A stretch of 64,000 bases of DNA. Origin: Ophiosphaerella korrae (Eukaryota; Ascomycota; Dothideomycetes; Pleosporales; Phaeosphaeriaceae). Numbering within the stretch: the stretch's first letter is position 1; the number at the start of each line of letters is the position of its first letter. Below the pieces are notes generated by a model. The model was given only the letters and a program-made list of their open reading frames with translations, did no database searches and was not told the DNA's origin. Shown one piece after another: positions 21,485 through 32,492 of this stretch. The translations under genes and the position numbers were made by a program. The stretch spans positions 147,294 to 211,293 of the forward strand of contig JALNQF010000063.1 in the NCBI GenBank assembly GCA_028456385.1, read 5' to 3'.

Positions 21485-23231
21485 ATGGCCGCTTTCTCCG
21501 ACGTGACCGGGTCAGCGACGTGCTCAAAGAAACTCATCAATCTCCTTAGAGGGTAACGTCAGCCTGTGGTGCTTCCTGGGCATCACGTGCTGACCATTCT
21601 AGCTGGCCCAGCACTTCGCTCCTGCCTACTCAGCTGCTCGACAAAGCAACCCACAATGTGCTGAACAGTCACACCACCGCTTATCCTGCTATGTGTTATG
21701 GTCCTGATCCTGGAGATACACGACTGCGTAGTAATGTTGCCTCGTGGCTTACAAGTTTCTATCAGCCAGCCGACCCTATCTCTAAAGAACGCATCTGTAT
21801 CAGTGGGGGTGCTTCACAGAACCTGGCATGCTTACTCCAGGTCTATACTGATCCCATCTACACCCGAAATGTCTGGATAGTGGCGCCGGCATACATGCTG
21901 TCGTTTCGCATGTTCGAAGACGCTGGGTTTCATAGGAAACTTCGCGCTATCCCAGAGGATGGTGAAGGTATCAACATTGAGTATCTTCGCAATGAAATGA
22001 AAGAAAGCGAGGACCAAGCCAGACTCGACGGCAACGATGAGCCTGTAAGTCATGCTAGTGATATGTAGCCCGTCATCTAACTTCGTCCTTGCAACTACTG
22101 AATCAACGCACAATTTCATACAGATCTTTTGTTCGACCTGTACTAACAATCCAGGTAGACAGTCAAGCCATCGCAATCACGGCCATGGGGTAAGATCTAT
22201 AAACATGTCATCTACGCCGTGCCTACCTTCTCCAACCCTAGTTTCAAGACAATGAGCCTCCGGAGACGTCAAGAGCTTGTCCGCATCGCAAGGGATTACG
22301 ACGCTCTAATCATCACAGACGACGTCTACGATTTTCTCCAGTGGCCGTCAAGTCTCACATCTCAAGCAATGGGCCTGGAGAAGGCCGTGTTGCCTCGCAT
22401 CGTAGACGTAGACCGTTATCTTGATGGGGGTGCCGAGCGAAAGGGCGCAGATGGCTTTGGCAATGCTATTTCTAACGGTAGTTTCTCAAAGATATGTGGG
22501 CCAGGATTGCGCACAGGGTGGTGTGAAGGAACTCCGAAAATGGCATATGGTGTTTCGCAAACGTGAGTAATCACTTGACTTCCATTGCGGCTGAAAATTA
22601 TCAACGGACGTGTTCTGACGGACTTGTAGAGGCTCAAGCCGATCTGGTGGTGCACCTAGCCAGCTGACAGCTTGCTTTGTAGCCGAGACACTGGAAACCG
22701 GTGAGCTACAGAAATTCGTCTATGACACACTACAGCCTACATACTGTCAAAGGTATCGCCGTATAGTAGAGGCAATTAACAAAGAACTGGTCCCATTAGG
22801 CGTTGAACTACCACAAACAGATCGAAAAGTCGTAGGAGGCTATTTCATATGGTTGACGTTGCCAAGCCCGCTGAAGGGTACAGTTCTTGCGCAACGCGCG
22901 AAGAAAGAAGAGAATGTCGTGGTGGCACAGGGTTCAATATTTGAAGTAAGCTTGTTTTCAATTGAAACAGGTTCACTGCTCACAGATGTAGGTTCCGGGT
23001 GACACTAAGCACCCTGGCACTTCGTTCGAAAACGATATCAGAATATGTTTTGCTGTAAGCGCTTGTTTGTTCATAAAAAACGTCGCTAATCTGTATCAGT
23101 GGGAAGACGAAGACATGCTCGCAGAGGGCATATCGCGCCTAGCAGCCCTGATCCGCAAAATGCAAAAGGAGACCAATGAGCAAGTGGCAAGTCCAGTCTC
23201 CACCAAGGGACAAGCGAAGAACTTTTGGTGA
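21485..23231 (+). CDS. PLP-dependent class I/II aminotransferase (YER152C/2-aminoadipate-aminotransferase-like)
   Basis: Fold-type I aminotransferase; close fungal relatives act on aromatic or branched amino acids but the substrate here is not determined. Six exons (21485-21552, 21603-22044, 22159-22562, 22630-22945, 22992-23054, 23100-23231) encode 474 aa in consistent phase. Visible motifs: CYGPDPGDTRLRSNVASWL near the N-terminus, ISGGASQNLACLLQVYTDP (cofactor phosphate loop), AVPTFSNPSFKTMSLRRR, DDVYDFLQW (Asp/Tyr that contact PLP), and the Schiff-base lysine Lys281 in NGSFSKICGPGLRTGW. The end has DIRICFAWEDEDMLAEGISRLA, as in the family. The second intron (114 bp) carries a perfect TACTAAC branch site at 22141-22147. 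I used the TAG acceptor (exon from 22159) rather than the CAG four bases earlier because it restores KPSQSRPWGKIYKHVIY. Confidence 0.92.
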
Positions 23232-24955
23232 AGTATGTATTCATGCCGCCAACCGTGCGCTTTGGAGCTTTAACGTGAAGGAATGGGAGGCAAGGTGATC
23301 ATCGGCTGACGGCAGGGGCACATACCCCGCGTAGTCACCTACCTTAATTAATGAAGGACCTAAAAAAGCTGCATGAGCTTCACGGATACTGATGATAGAT
23401 CCCTTACATGCTGTTTCGAGTTTCATTGATTCGTCGCCACCTGCGGGTCGCAACAAGTCCATTGCCGACAACACCCCCACAAGCCTAGAACAAATGCAGC
23501 ATCTGTGTATAATCTCATTGGCTGCATGTGTTATAGACGTGGTATTAAGCATAATAGATCTGCGAGTCCATGCGCCTTGAATTTAATCTGATGGGTAATA
23601 GCCGATACTTACACCTCTTACCCTGGGCCAATCCAAAACATGAGCCTGTTATTGGCGAAGGACCTCAGGTACTGATTGGAGGTTATAGACTACGCAACTC
23701 AAATTTCGCCATGGGGCTCTGACGGCGTTTGAGGCAAACGCAATCGATACCTCTCCTTGCGTTGTTGGTGAGATAGAATTTCTTGCTTGATAATGTGGTC
23801 GCCTAGATGGCCCAGCCAATATGCTATGTCTAGTCGACGTGGCAGTAGCAAAGCGAGATGTGTTGAGCGCAATGTATGGCGTTCAAGGCACGTTAGAAGT
23901 GGGTCGCCCAGAGGCGTCTAGAGTCTCTTTTAGCATGCAACATGGTGCAGCCAGTGATTCGCAGTGCACCCGCAGATGTTTGCTAGCGGCCCGTTGCGCC
24001 AAAATGGTCTTTCGCTCTCGACCAGCAGCTTGTTTCTGTGCTGTAGCGCCGGCGACAGATGCATTCCCAGTTGGCCAACCAAAGTTAGGAGATGCTCAGG
24101 TTTCATAGTTGAAACGTCGAAAGCGCCTCGGTTGTGGCGTAACCACTCGGATCCCTGGTCGATCTCAGGCACAAACGCTCGCCTTGCGGGAACATCATCC
24201 CACTCCCTCCACTCACTGGCCTACACCCACGCGCGGAAACGGACTTCTCAGAGACAGGTCTGGCTAGCCCTGCTAGATACAGCCCTAGGTAATCTTGCAG
24301 GTGTTCGACTTTGCACAGGGTTGCATGCCAAAGACCCCTCTCGGCACATCGTGCAGGTGAAGAATGGGACCAACAGATGCGGCCCGCGGGCCTCATTGTG
24401 AAGCCGGAGAGAATGATGAATTGCTGCATGGCTATGATGGGGCGGCTCGAAAGGACGAAGAGGTGGCGGAAACGCGCTGGAGCCAGAATGAGAAAGAGAG
24501 CGTGAAAAATCTATTTAGAGCAGGGTGCAATGAGTCGAGTACACCAGAACGAAGAACATACCCTGGCTATCCACGATTTGAAACACAGGGTCTTGTAGTT
24601 CCTGATTGGCGCGACGTGATTCTGGTAAGTCTCTCTCATATTACGCATAGTTGTACATATACAATGTCCCTCCTCATCATTATAGATTCACGCAGGCTCT
24701 GTCAGCTCCCTGCACCACTGTGTGCACTTTGAATTATTGTTAAGTCATTCATTCATTCATTCACTTGAGCTTGCTCATAACATTGTTGTTCATATTTATT
24801 GTTGCTGCAACAACATCTTTTCCCAAATACTCTCCATTCCTGACCTCCACAACTTCAACTCAACTGTCTACTGCAGGCCATCTGACGATTTTAAGTTTTC
24901 TCCTCCATTTATTCAACAGGGTGCCATACGAAAGTTAAACGCACGCACTATCATC
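23232..24955. other. Intergenic region and glucanase 5' leader
   Basis: About 1.7 kb without a supported gene. A (CATT)n microsatellite, about 4.5 units, lies at 24746-24763. The stretch 24780-24955 is pyrimidine-rich and probably transcribed leader of the GH55 gene. The reading frame of that gene stays open back to 24722, but the added residues are not secretory-signal-like. Confidence 0.5.
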
Positions 24956-27292
24956 ATGGTTGCATTTAGCGCAGGTGCGCTCCTACTGACGCTGCGCGTC
25001 CTCCTTTCCGCAACTCCATCCACCGCTGCGCCTGTTGCACAAGCAGCACCAGCTCCACCACAGGCTGGTACTTCCGGCTACTGGTTTGCGAATATCAAGC
25101 GCCAGGGCCAAGCCCCCTTCAACCCCAGCCCGGCCACCTACAAGGTCTTCCGTGATGTGAAGGCGCTCGGTGCCAAGGGCGATGGTATCACAGATGACAC
25201 AGATATCATCAACAAGATCATTGCTGACGGTGACCGCTGCGGCGAGGGATGTGACTCAACGACTACAACTCCTGCTATCATCTATTTCCCTGCCGGCACA
25301 TACATCATCAGCAAGCCCATTATTCAATACTACTACACCCAGTTTGTTGGCGATGCTACCAATCTACCCGTCCTGAAGGCTTCAGCAAACTTTGAGGGTA
25401 TGGGCCTCATTGATGCTGATCCTTATATCCCCGGCGGCGAAGGCGCCAACTGGTACACCAACCAGAACAACTTCTATCGTCAAGTCCGCAACTTTGTCAT
25501 CGATATCACACAGACTAAGGTGGCTGCTGGTATTCACTGGCAAGTTTCCCAAGCCACATCGCTTCAGAACATTCGTTTTGAGATGGCGAAGGGCGATGCT
25601 GGAAAGGACCAGAAGGGTATCTTCCAGGACAACGGTTCTGGTGGCTTCATGTCTGATCTTGTCTTCAATGGCGGTGCTATCGGTGCCTTCCTCGGCTCGC
25701 AGCAGTTCACAACTCGTAACATGACCTTCAACGACTGTGGCACTGCAATCTTCATGAACTGGAACTGGCTCTGGACGCTGAAGAGCATTTTCATCAACAA
25801 CTGCAAGCTTGGCCTTGATATGGCTAACAGCCCCGCAAATCAGACTGTTGGCTCAGTTCTCCTCCTCGACAGCAAGCTGACCAACACACCAATTGGTGTC
25901 AATACATCATTCACCCAGAACAGCATTCCCCACACTGGTGGCACACTTATCCTTGACAACGTAGACTTTACAGGTTCTGAGAAGGCTGTTCAGAATGCTG
26001 CGGGTGAGGTTATTCTTCCTGGAAAGAAGAAAATTAACACTTGGGCTCAGGGCAATGCGATGGGCGCCAAGGCTGCTGAAGTTGCTCGGATTCAGGGCGA
26101 TATCAACGGTGCTCCTACCAAGCCCCAAAGTCTTCTTGGCAACAACGGTTGGTTTGAGCGCAGCAAGCCACAGTACGAGAACGTCGATGTTTCCAAGTTT
26201 GTCAGCCTCAAGTCCAAGGGAGCGAAGGGAGATGGCAAGACTGATGACACTGCTGCTATCCAAGCTGCCATCGACGGCCTTCAAGATGGTCAGATTCTTC
26301 ACGCTGATCACGGTGCTTACCTTATTACCAAGACCGTTGAGATTCCTGCCGAAAAGAATATCAAGATTGTCGGCGAGATCTACACCATGTTCTTCATCAC
26401 TGGCGCATTCTTCTCCAACATGGACGACCCCAAGCCTGGTTTCCGTGTCGGCAAGAAGAGCGGCGACAAGGGTACCTTTGAGATGTCTGACGCCATCATC
26501 AGCACCCAAGGTCCTGCCCCAGGTGGCATCTTGATGGAGTGGAACATTAACGCTGAGTCTGGCAAGGCCGGTCTCTGGGACGTTCACTTCCGTGTCGGCG
26601 GTTTCGAGGGTACCAAGCTCCAGTCTTCCAACTGCAAGAAGAACCCCACTGCCCAACACGCTCCTAACCCAGAGTGCATCGGCTCCTTCATGCAGCTCCA
26701 CATCACCAAGAACTCCAACGGCTACTTTGAGAACGTCTGGCTATGGACTGCTGATCACGAGCTCGACCAAAAGGACTATGCTCAAATCGACATCTACAAC
26801 GGCCGCGGTATGCTTGTTGAGTCCCAGGGCCCTGTTTGGCTCGTTGGCACCGCTTCCGAGCACTCGCAGCTCTCGCAATACCACTTCCAAGGCGCAAAGG
26901 ACATCTGGTATGGTGCTATTCAGACCGAGACACCCTACTACCAGCCCAACCCCGCCGCCAACGTGCCCTTCAAGAAGAACGACAAATTCTTCGACCCAGA
27001 CATGACCAACATCAAGTCGGCCTGGGCCGTCCGCGTCATTGACAGTACTAGCATCTGGAACTACGGCGCCGGCACCTACTCCTTCTTCGACAACTACGCA
27101 CAGACATGCGTGCCCAACCAGAACTGCCAAGAGCACATCAACCAGATCGAGAACTCGACTAACGTCAACTGGTTCGGTCTCTCCACCAAAGCGTCCGTCA
27201 ACATGGTGACATCCAACAACAAGGGCATTGTCCAGGACAAGGACAACCGCTCTAACTTCTGCGCTACGCTTGCCGTCTTCGCACAGCCTTAG
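24956..27292 (+). CDS. Secreted exo-beta-1,3-glucanase, glycoside hydrolase family 55
   Basis: Intronless, 778 aa, normal for fungal GH55 enzymes that release glucose from beta-1,3-glucan in walls or storage polymers. The start MVAFSAGALLLTLRVLLS is a signal peptide, followed by an Ala/Pro stretch and a KR dibasic-type site (IKRQG near 47-51). Two tandem pectate-lyase-like right-handed beta-helix halves can be seen, each opening with the same signature: VKALGAKGDGITDDT (about 69-83) and LKSKGAKGDGKTDDT (about 419-433). Other family features are GGEGANWYTNQNNFYRQVRN, GIHWQVSQATSLQNI and WLWTADHELD. Third positions are strongly C-biased (GAC, AAC, TTC), as in highly expressed fungal genes. The longer in-frame upstream extension was rejected because it lacks a signal peptide. 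Confidence 0.95.
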   Translation: MVAFSAGALLLTLRVLLSATPSTAAPVAQAAPAPPQAGTSGYWFANIKRQGQAPFNPSPATYKVFRDVKALGAKGDGITDDTDIINKIIADGDRCGEGCDSTTTTPAIIYFPAGTYIISKPIIQYYYTQFVGDATNLPVLKASANFEGMGLIDADPYIPGGEGANWYTNQNNFYRQVRNFVIDITQTKVAAGIHWQVSQATSLQNIRFEMAKGDAGKDQKGIFQDNGSGGFMSDLVFNGGAIGAFLGSQQFTTRNMTFNDCGTAIFMNWNWLWTLKSIFINNCKLGLDMANSPANQTVGSVLLLDSKLTNTPIGVNTSFTQNSIPHTGGTLILDNVDFTGSEKAVQNAAGEVILPGKKKINTWAQGNAMGAKAAEVARIQGDINGAPTKPQSLLGNNGWFERSKPQYENVDVSKFVSLKSKGAKGDGKTDDTAAIQAAIDGLQDGQILHADHGAYLITKTVEIPAEKNIKIVGEIYTMFFITGAFFSNMDDPKPGFRVGKKSGDKGTFEMSDAIISTQGPAPGGILMEWNINAESGKAGLWDVHFRVGGFEGTKLQSSNCKKNPTAQHAPNPECIGSFMQLHITKNSNGYFENVWLWTADHELDQKDYAQIDIYNGRGMLVESQGPVWLVGTASEHSQLSQYHFQGAKDIWYGAIQTETPYYQPNPAANVPFKKNDKFFDPDMTNIKSAWAVRVIDSTSIWNYGAGTYSFFDNYAQTCVPNQNCQEHINQIENSTNVNWFGLSTKASVNMVTSNNKGIVQDKDNRSNFCATLAVFAQP

Positions 27293-27695
27293 ACTCCTTG
27301 ATGGAGCTCCACGACCGCATAGTATTCAGTTCTTACCCACCTTTTTTTGGGTCCTGTTATAGCATTTATTTATTTTTTTCTTTCTTGGACCAATAACCTG
27401 TCGATGAGACTGCAGACACTCGCTTGGATATGATATGGAGTCTGAGCGAGCATACTTTATACCCCTGTAGGAGACTCTGGATTTGGTTTATTTTAACACA
27501 GTATGAATACGAGATAACAAATCTTCAATCTGTTTCGCATTGCATTGTAAATCTGAGGCTGTTCTCCCCACTAACAAGGCACGTGCACGCGAGTCAGGTC
27601 GCGAAAAACTTCCCCCGCTCTTACGTAGCTCCAAGCTTGAGCTATCGTGACTTGTGCCCTCCCACAACAACACCATACTGCTCATATCCGAAAAC

Positions 27696-30086
27696 ATGCT
27701 AGATCCCTCGGGCGATGATGCGCGACCGGCGAAACGCGCGCGCCTCGACGATGACGCGCCTTCTACCGTGGCTGCCGAGATATCGACACCAGCTCCGCAA
27801 GCCGCGCCAACAGCTCTCAAAACAGCCATTGATGAGGATCTCGAGCGCGAAGTGCGCGCTGGTATCACAGAGTACGTGTGTCCGGATAACCTCGGGTTTA
27901 CGGGCGTGCTGAAGCAGCGATATACGGACTTTCTGGTCAATGAGATTGGGCTGGATGGGGAGGTGTTACATCTGACGAGTACGGAAGTGCCTAGGAAGGA
28001 GAAGAAGAGAGAAGAATCGAAGCAGAATGGGAGCGCGGATACAAAGAAGGATGGTGCGCCGCAAGAGGAGGCCGTGATAAAGGAAGAGGAGCAGGAGTCG
28101 GTGAAGACCGAAGCACCTGCGCTGGACGATACCACAGTCGAACGGGAAGACGCCCAGCAAGTGGAGACCAAGCAAGAGGATGTAGGAACTAGATCGAGTT
28201 TTACACTTTTACTAAGCTGACAAGTACAGCTTTCTGAAGAGGATCGCAGCACGCTAGACTCGATATTCGGTGAAGATACGACGAACCAGATTATCAAACT
28301 CGTCGGACAAATACGGAGACGCGAGCATGCAAAGGCAAGAGACTTCAAAGCTATCATTGCATCACCCATAACCGATAAGGAAAAACGCACACAAGCTCAC
28401 CAGTCGCTGCGTCGCATATTTCCAACCCTTTTAGAGAGCGCCATGGAGGAAGATCAATCCATACGAATCAAAGCAGCGCCCCCGGCAGACCGCAAAGGGA
28501 AGAGTAAAGGCAGGGGAGGCGGCCGAGACCGAGGCGAAGAAGGTCCAGCAAGGAACAAGAGCCCGATTATGTGGGATGAGCTGGGTGGAGAATACTTACA
28601 TTTCAATCTGTATAAAGAGAATAAGGATACAATGGAAGTGGTAGGCTTTTTGGGAAGCAAGCTCGGCAGCGGCGCAAAGGCGTTTGGCTTCGCAGGCACG
28701 AAAGATCGACGAGCATGCACCGTCCAGCGTGTCTGTATCAAGCGACAGACCGCTGAGCGCATGGCCAACTTCAACAAAATCCTCTACAATGCTGCCATGG
28801 GAGACTGGCAGTATCTGCCTTATAACCTGAAACTGGGAGACCTCATGGGCAACGAGTTCACGATCACGCTTCGAGATTGTCACTTTCAGGGCGAAGAAGG
28901 CATGAGCTTTGCCCAGCGAGTAGACCTCGCCAACTCAGTACTGAGCAAAGCAACATCCGACTTTGCAGAAAAAGGCTTCATCAACTACTACGGCCTTCAA
29001 CGCTTCGGCACCTTCGCTGCCAGCACCGACGCCATCGGCCGCAAAATGCTACAAAACGACCTCAAAGGCGCCGTTCAAGACATCCTCGCCTATACCGACA
29101 CTGCTCTCGCCGCCGCCCAAGGGACCCTCCCCCCCTCGTCAACAGTGCTCGTCTCCCAAGACGACCGCAACCGCGCCCAAGCCCTCCACACCTGGCACAC
29201 GCATGCCGACGGCCCCAAAGCCCTCGCCCTCCTCCCCCGCAAATTCACCGCCGAGCGCAACATCATCCAGCACCTCAGCTCCCGCAACTCGCGCACCGGC
29301 ACACACGATCGCACAGCAGACTGGCAGGGCGCCCTCATGACGATCCCCCGCACCCTGCGCCTCATGTACGTCCACGCCTACCAATCCCTCGTCTGGAACG
29401 CCGTCGCGGGCCACCGCTGGGCAACATATGGCCCTGCCGTCGTCGAAGGCGACCTCGTCCTCGTCTCCTCGCACCCCTCCCCCCCACCCCAACAAGCCAC
29501 AGACGCCAACGGCGAGCTCGTCATCCACCCCGCAGGCCCCGACCACGCCGCCGCCTCCCTCCCCACCTTTGAGCGCGCCCGCCCCCTCTCCGCACACGAA
29601 GCTGCATCGGGAACCTTCGCTATCACCGACATCGTCCTCCCACAGCCCGGCTTCGACGTCGAGTACCCCGCCAACCCCGTCGGCGCCTTTTACCGCGCCT
29701 TCATGGCCAGCGATCAGGGCGGCGGGCTCGATCCGCACGATATGCGCCGCACGTGGCGCGAGGTCAGTCTCAGCGGGGGGTATCGCCGGTTTGTAGCGAG
29801 GCCCATGGGGGGTGTCGGGTTTGTGGTGCGTCCGTATAGTAGGGTGGATGAGCAGTTTGTGGTGACGGATTTGGCGCGGGCGCGGGCGCGGAGCGAGAAG
29901 GATATCGATGGGGAAATGAAGGAGGAGGACGAGGCGGAGGCGGAGGCAGAGGAAGAGGCAGACAAGATCGGTGTGGTGCTCACGCTGCGGCTGGGCAGCA
30001 GCCAGTATGCCACGATGGCGCTGCGCGAGCTGATGAAGGCAGGCGGCGTGCGAGCGTTCCGGCCAGAGTTTATGGGGGGCAGGTAG
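27696..30086 (+). CDS. pus7: tRNA/mRNA/snRNA pseudouridine synthase, TruD/Pus7 family
   Basis: Pus7 isomerises uridine to pseudouridine in tRNA, U2 snRNA and mRNAs. Two exons, 27696-28181 and 28230-30086, with a 48-bp intron, encode 780 aa. The N-terminus (RPAKRARLDDD) is a likely nuclear-localisation signal. The protein then has YVCPDNLGFTGVLKQRYTDFLVNEI, the PUS-like entry strand, an acidic linker, and the catalytic loop FGFAGTKDRRACTVQRV with Asp321. NYYGLQRFG and MYVHAYQSLVWNAVAG are also TruD-family signatures. Near the end is an acidic Glu-rich insert, then LTLRLGSSQYATMALRELM. GC is very high around 29.1-29.9 kb, which produces long antisense frames with no support. The 3' end lies only 147 bp from the convergent PHD gene. 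Confidence 0.95.
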
Positions 30087-30233
30087 TATGGTATGCAATA
30101 TTCGTTGTATATACACGGCGCTACGATAAATTCTCGCGCTGGCCAGCCATTGCACCTAATGCTCAAACGCCCAAAATGCTCAACGATAGGTGCAAAACGC
30201 AATGCTAGATGACACGATATGATGACGTAGAAT

Positions 30234-32392
30234 TTACCTCCTTGCCTTTCGCCCCAGCGGACTCTCCCCCCCAACAGGCCCCCGTACCCGTCCGCCGCGC
30301 ACAAGCGGCGTGTACCCAGTGCAAAACACGCACACGAACACACCCGGCACGCCGCCCAGCCCCAGACACGCAACATGCAACCACTTAGCGCAGCTCTCAC
30401 ACTGCACCATGGGGCGCCCATCATCCCGCGCATTGCACACGCAGCGCGTAGACTCGGTGCTGGAGGGCGTGGACGTAGACGAAGAGGCGGTGTCGAGGCG
30501 GAGGTCTGGGGGGTCAGCGGGGCTAGAGGAGGTGGTGGGAGGGCATACCGGGTCTGGAGTGGCGATGGGCAACGACTTTTTTGAGGGCGCCGAGGGCGTT
30601 GCCGGGGGAGGGGGATTGGGAGGTGGATTGTTCAGCGGTGGGGAAGTCCATGAGGGAGAATCTGCGGTGGGAGATGTCGGTGGGTTTGCGTGTACGGAGG
30701 GTGGTGTCTTTGTCGTAGGACGGGGGGCGGGATGAGGGACGCGGAATTTTGAAGTTGGAAGGGCCGACGCTGCTACTATCTGCGCGGGCGTGCTTAGATG
30801 AGCGACGGTGGGGTTCGGGGATGTTGAAGGAGGCATTGCGACTAATGACGGGCGGGGGCTCGTCGTCTTCGGAGTCGGTGTCGTTTTCGTCCCATAGGCC
30901 TGGATACTGGCGTCGTATGTCTTTCTGCGATGTCTGGCGCACCACTTTTGGTGTATCCCCGTTATTATCCTCGGCTGGCACTGTTTCTGTGCGAGCTCGG
31001 CCCGTCTCATCGATGATGAGGCGTGTGCGTGGTCGTCGGATTTCAGGAATGGACGTCAGTGACCCTGTGTGAGAGCCTGCTAGCGACCCTCCACTTTGTC
31101 GTTTCAGCGGCGATGAGCGGCGAGGTATGGTTGAGCCTACCATAGGCAGCGATACTCTAGACTCCATAGACGTCGGCCTGCTCTTTCTGAAGCCACTGTC
31201 GGTATTACTTCGTTGCAGCCCTGGCTTGACATTCTCCACAGAACCTGAGGACGAGTTGGTGTTAGATCGTGAATGCTGGCTCCTTGCCTTCTTTGCAATC
31301 TCCTTTTCTTGTCTCGCATCTCTTGCTTGGGTCTCATACGGCTGTCTATCAACTATGTCCTGGTTCATATGTAGCTGTGGCACACTGCCAAACGACGTGT
31401 TCATGCCTTGACTTGTAAAGCTAAAAAGCATGCTGGGATCAACGCTCGCAGAAGTAGACACAAAAGAAGTCGGCTGTGAATACGTCTCTCCCATATTACT
31501 AGTGGCAAATGATGGTATCGGGGCAGGCGAGGACTGGATGCACTGAAAAGCCTGCATCTGCATCTGCTGATGGCTCGCAGGAGTAGAGAATGCCTGCCAG
31601 TCGAAGTTCTGTTCCACCTTGTGTGGCGTTGGTCCAAAGGGATCTATGCCTAAGGGTAAATCTACATCCATCTGTGAGGGGTCACCAGGCTGATCCCAGA
31701 ACAAGCGCGACTGGGGCATGGGCGGCGCTGACATGGGCCCAGTATTAGAAAACGGCATCATGCTCGGCGAGAATTGTACATCTACATAGCCATATGGTGT
31801 CTGGTTGAAGAGCCCATCTGCCGTCGGCATGTGGTTAGGCGTCCGGTGTATGACGGTAGCCGGGGTGCCAAACTCATTCCCTCCGCTCTGCTGAAGCCTC
31901 CTCCTTGACGTGGCATCTCGTGTCGGGGGTGGTGTCTGTATCTGCGAGAAGTCCATGGTGACGGGGCGAGGCCGACGCAGCTGATTTGCAGGTGGAGCGA
32001 CACCAGGCCCGGTCCCCGAACTCGGCACTGGCGACGACGACAGGCGTCTCGAGACCTCGACGGGTGGCAGAGGGAGGTTAGACGGCACAAAGTGGTTGAC
32101 ATGAAAATCCGGGTCCTCTGGCGTGCGCGGCTTTATACCGTATGAACTCGACGGCCGGTCGTTGGACGTCGAAAAGGTAAATGAGGGCGTCTGGGCGGGG
32201 GTGTGCTGCCCATTGACTCGCGGGGTAGCCCAGGCGTCGAGGAAGTGCGAGTGAGGAGCGGTCTCGGTTTTGGGGGTCTTGAGGGTGGCGTCTGGAAAGA
32301 TGGCAGACTTTGGGGTGGAGGAAGGACTGGGAAGATGCCAGTCGGTCGATCTAGCACGCGACCGGGATTAGCTGGGGTATATACAATGGCAT
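30234..32392 (-). CDS. PHD-finger protein, nuclear, Ser/Pro-rich
   Basis: A single C-terminal PHD zinc finger follows ~600 disordered residues. The finger spans CVCNARDDGRPMVQCESC, then AKWLHVACLGLGG and VCVFC, giving Cys4-His-Cys3 spacing; such fingers usually read histone H3 tails. Exons: 32392-32385 (tentative, MPL), 32350-30549, 30505-30234; total 693 aa with consistent phase. The 43-bp last intron (30506-30548) is secure because it joins the long N-terminal frame to the finger. The first intron would be only 34 bp (32351-32384; GTATAT, CTAAT, TAG); it gives a start of MPLSTDWHLPSPSSTPKS, which fits this fungal family. If that is wrong, the start lies elsewhere upstream. The N-terminal region is full of Ser/Pro and SR motifs (e.g. 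MESRVSLPM, RRSSPLKRQSGG). Confidence 0.8.
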
Positions 32393-32492
32393 GGCAGCAC
32401 CCGTCAAGGCGTGGCAGACACAAGGTGACGTTGACGGGCGGCGTGGTGAAGGAATGTGGTTTTGAGGGGTGCGCTAGAGAGCCAATGCTTTG
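32386..32492 (-). repeat. Dispersed 107-bp repeat, copy 1 (covers the PHD gene start)
   Basis: Read on the minus strand this segment matches 39406-39511 (plus strand) except for seven transitions and one indel. It begins CAAAGCATTGGCTCTCTAGC and ends at GCCATGCCAT, where the two copies diverge. The ATG I use for the PHD-finger gene is within its last seven bases. Confidence 0.85.

Noticed and set aside
25907..26701. 264-codon minus-strand frame opposite the GH55 gene
   Set aside because: Mirror of biased codon use in the highly expressed glucanase gene; no motif.
28877..29572. 231-codon plus-strand frame rich in Arg and Pro
   Set aside because: Out of frame with Pus7 in a very GC-rich stretch; composition is that of a shadow frame and the Pus7 frame is clearly the conserved one.
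29139..30155. 338-codon minus-strand frame opposite Pus7
   Set aside because: Explained by high GC and codon bias of the Pus7 coding strand; no domain and no splice evidence.
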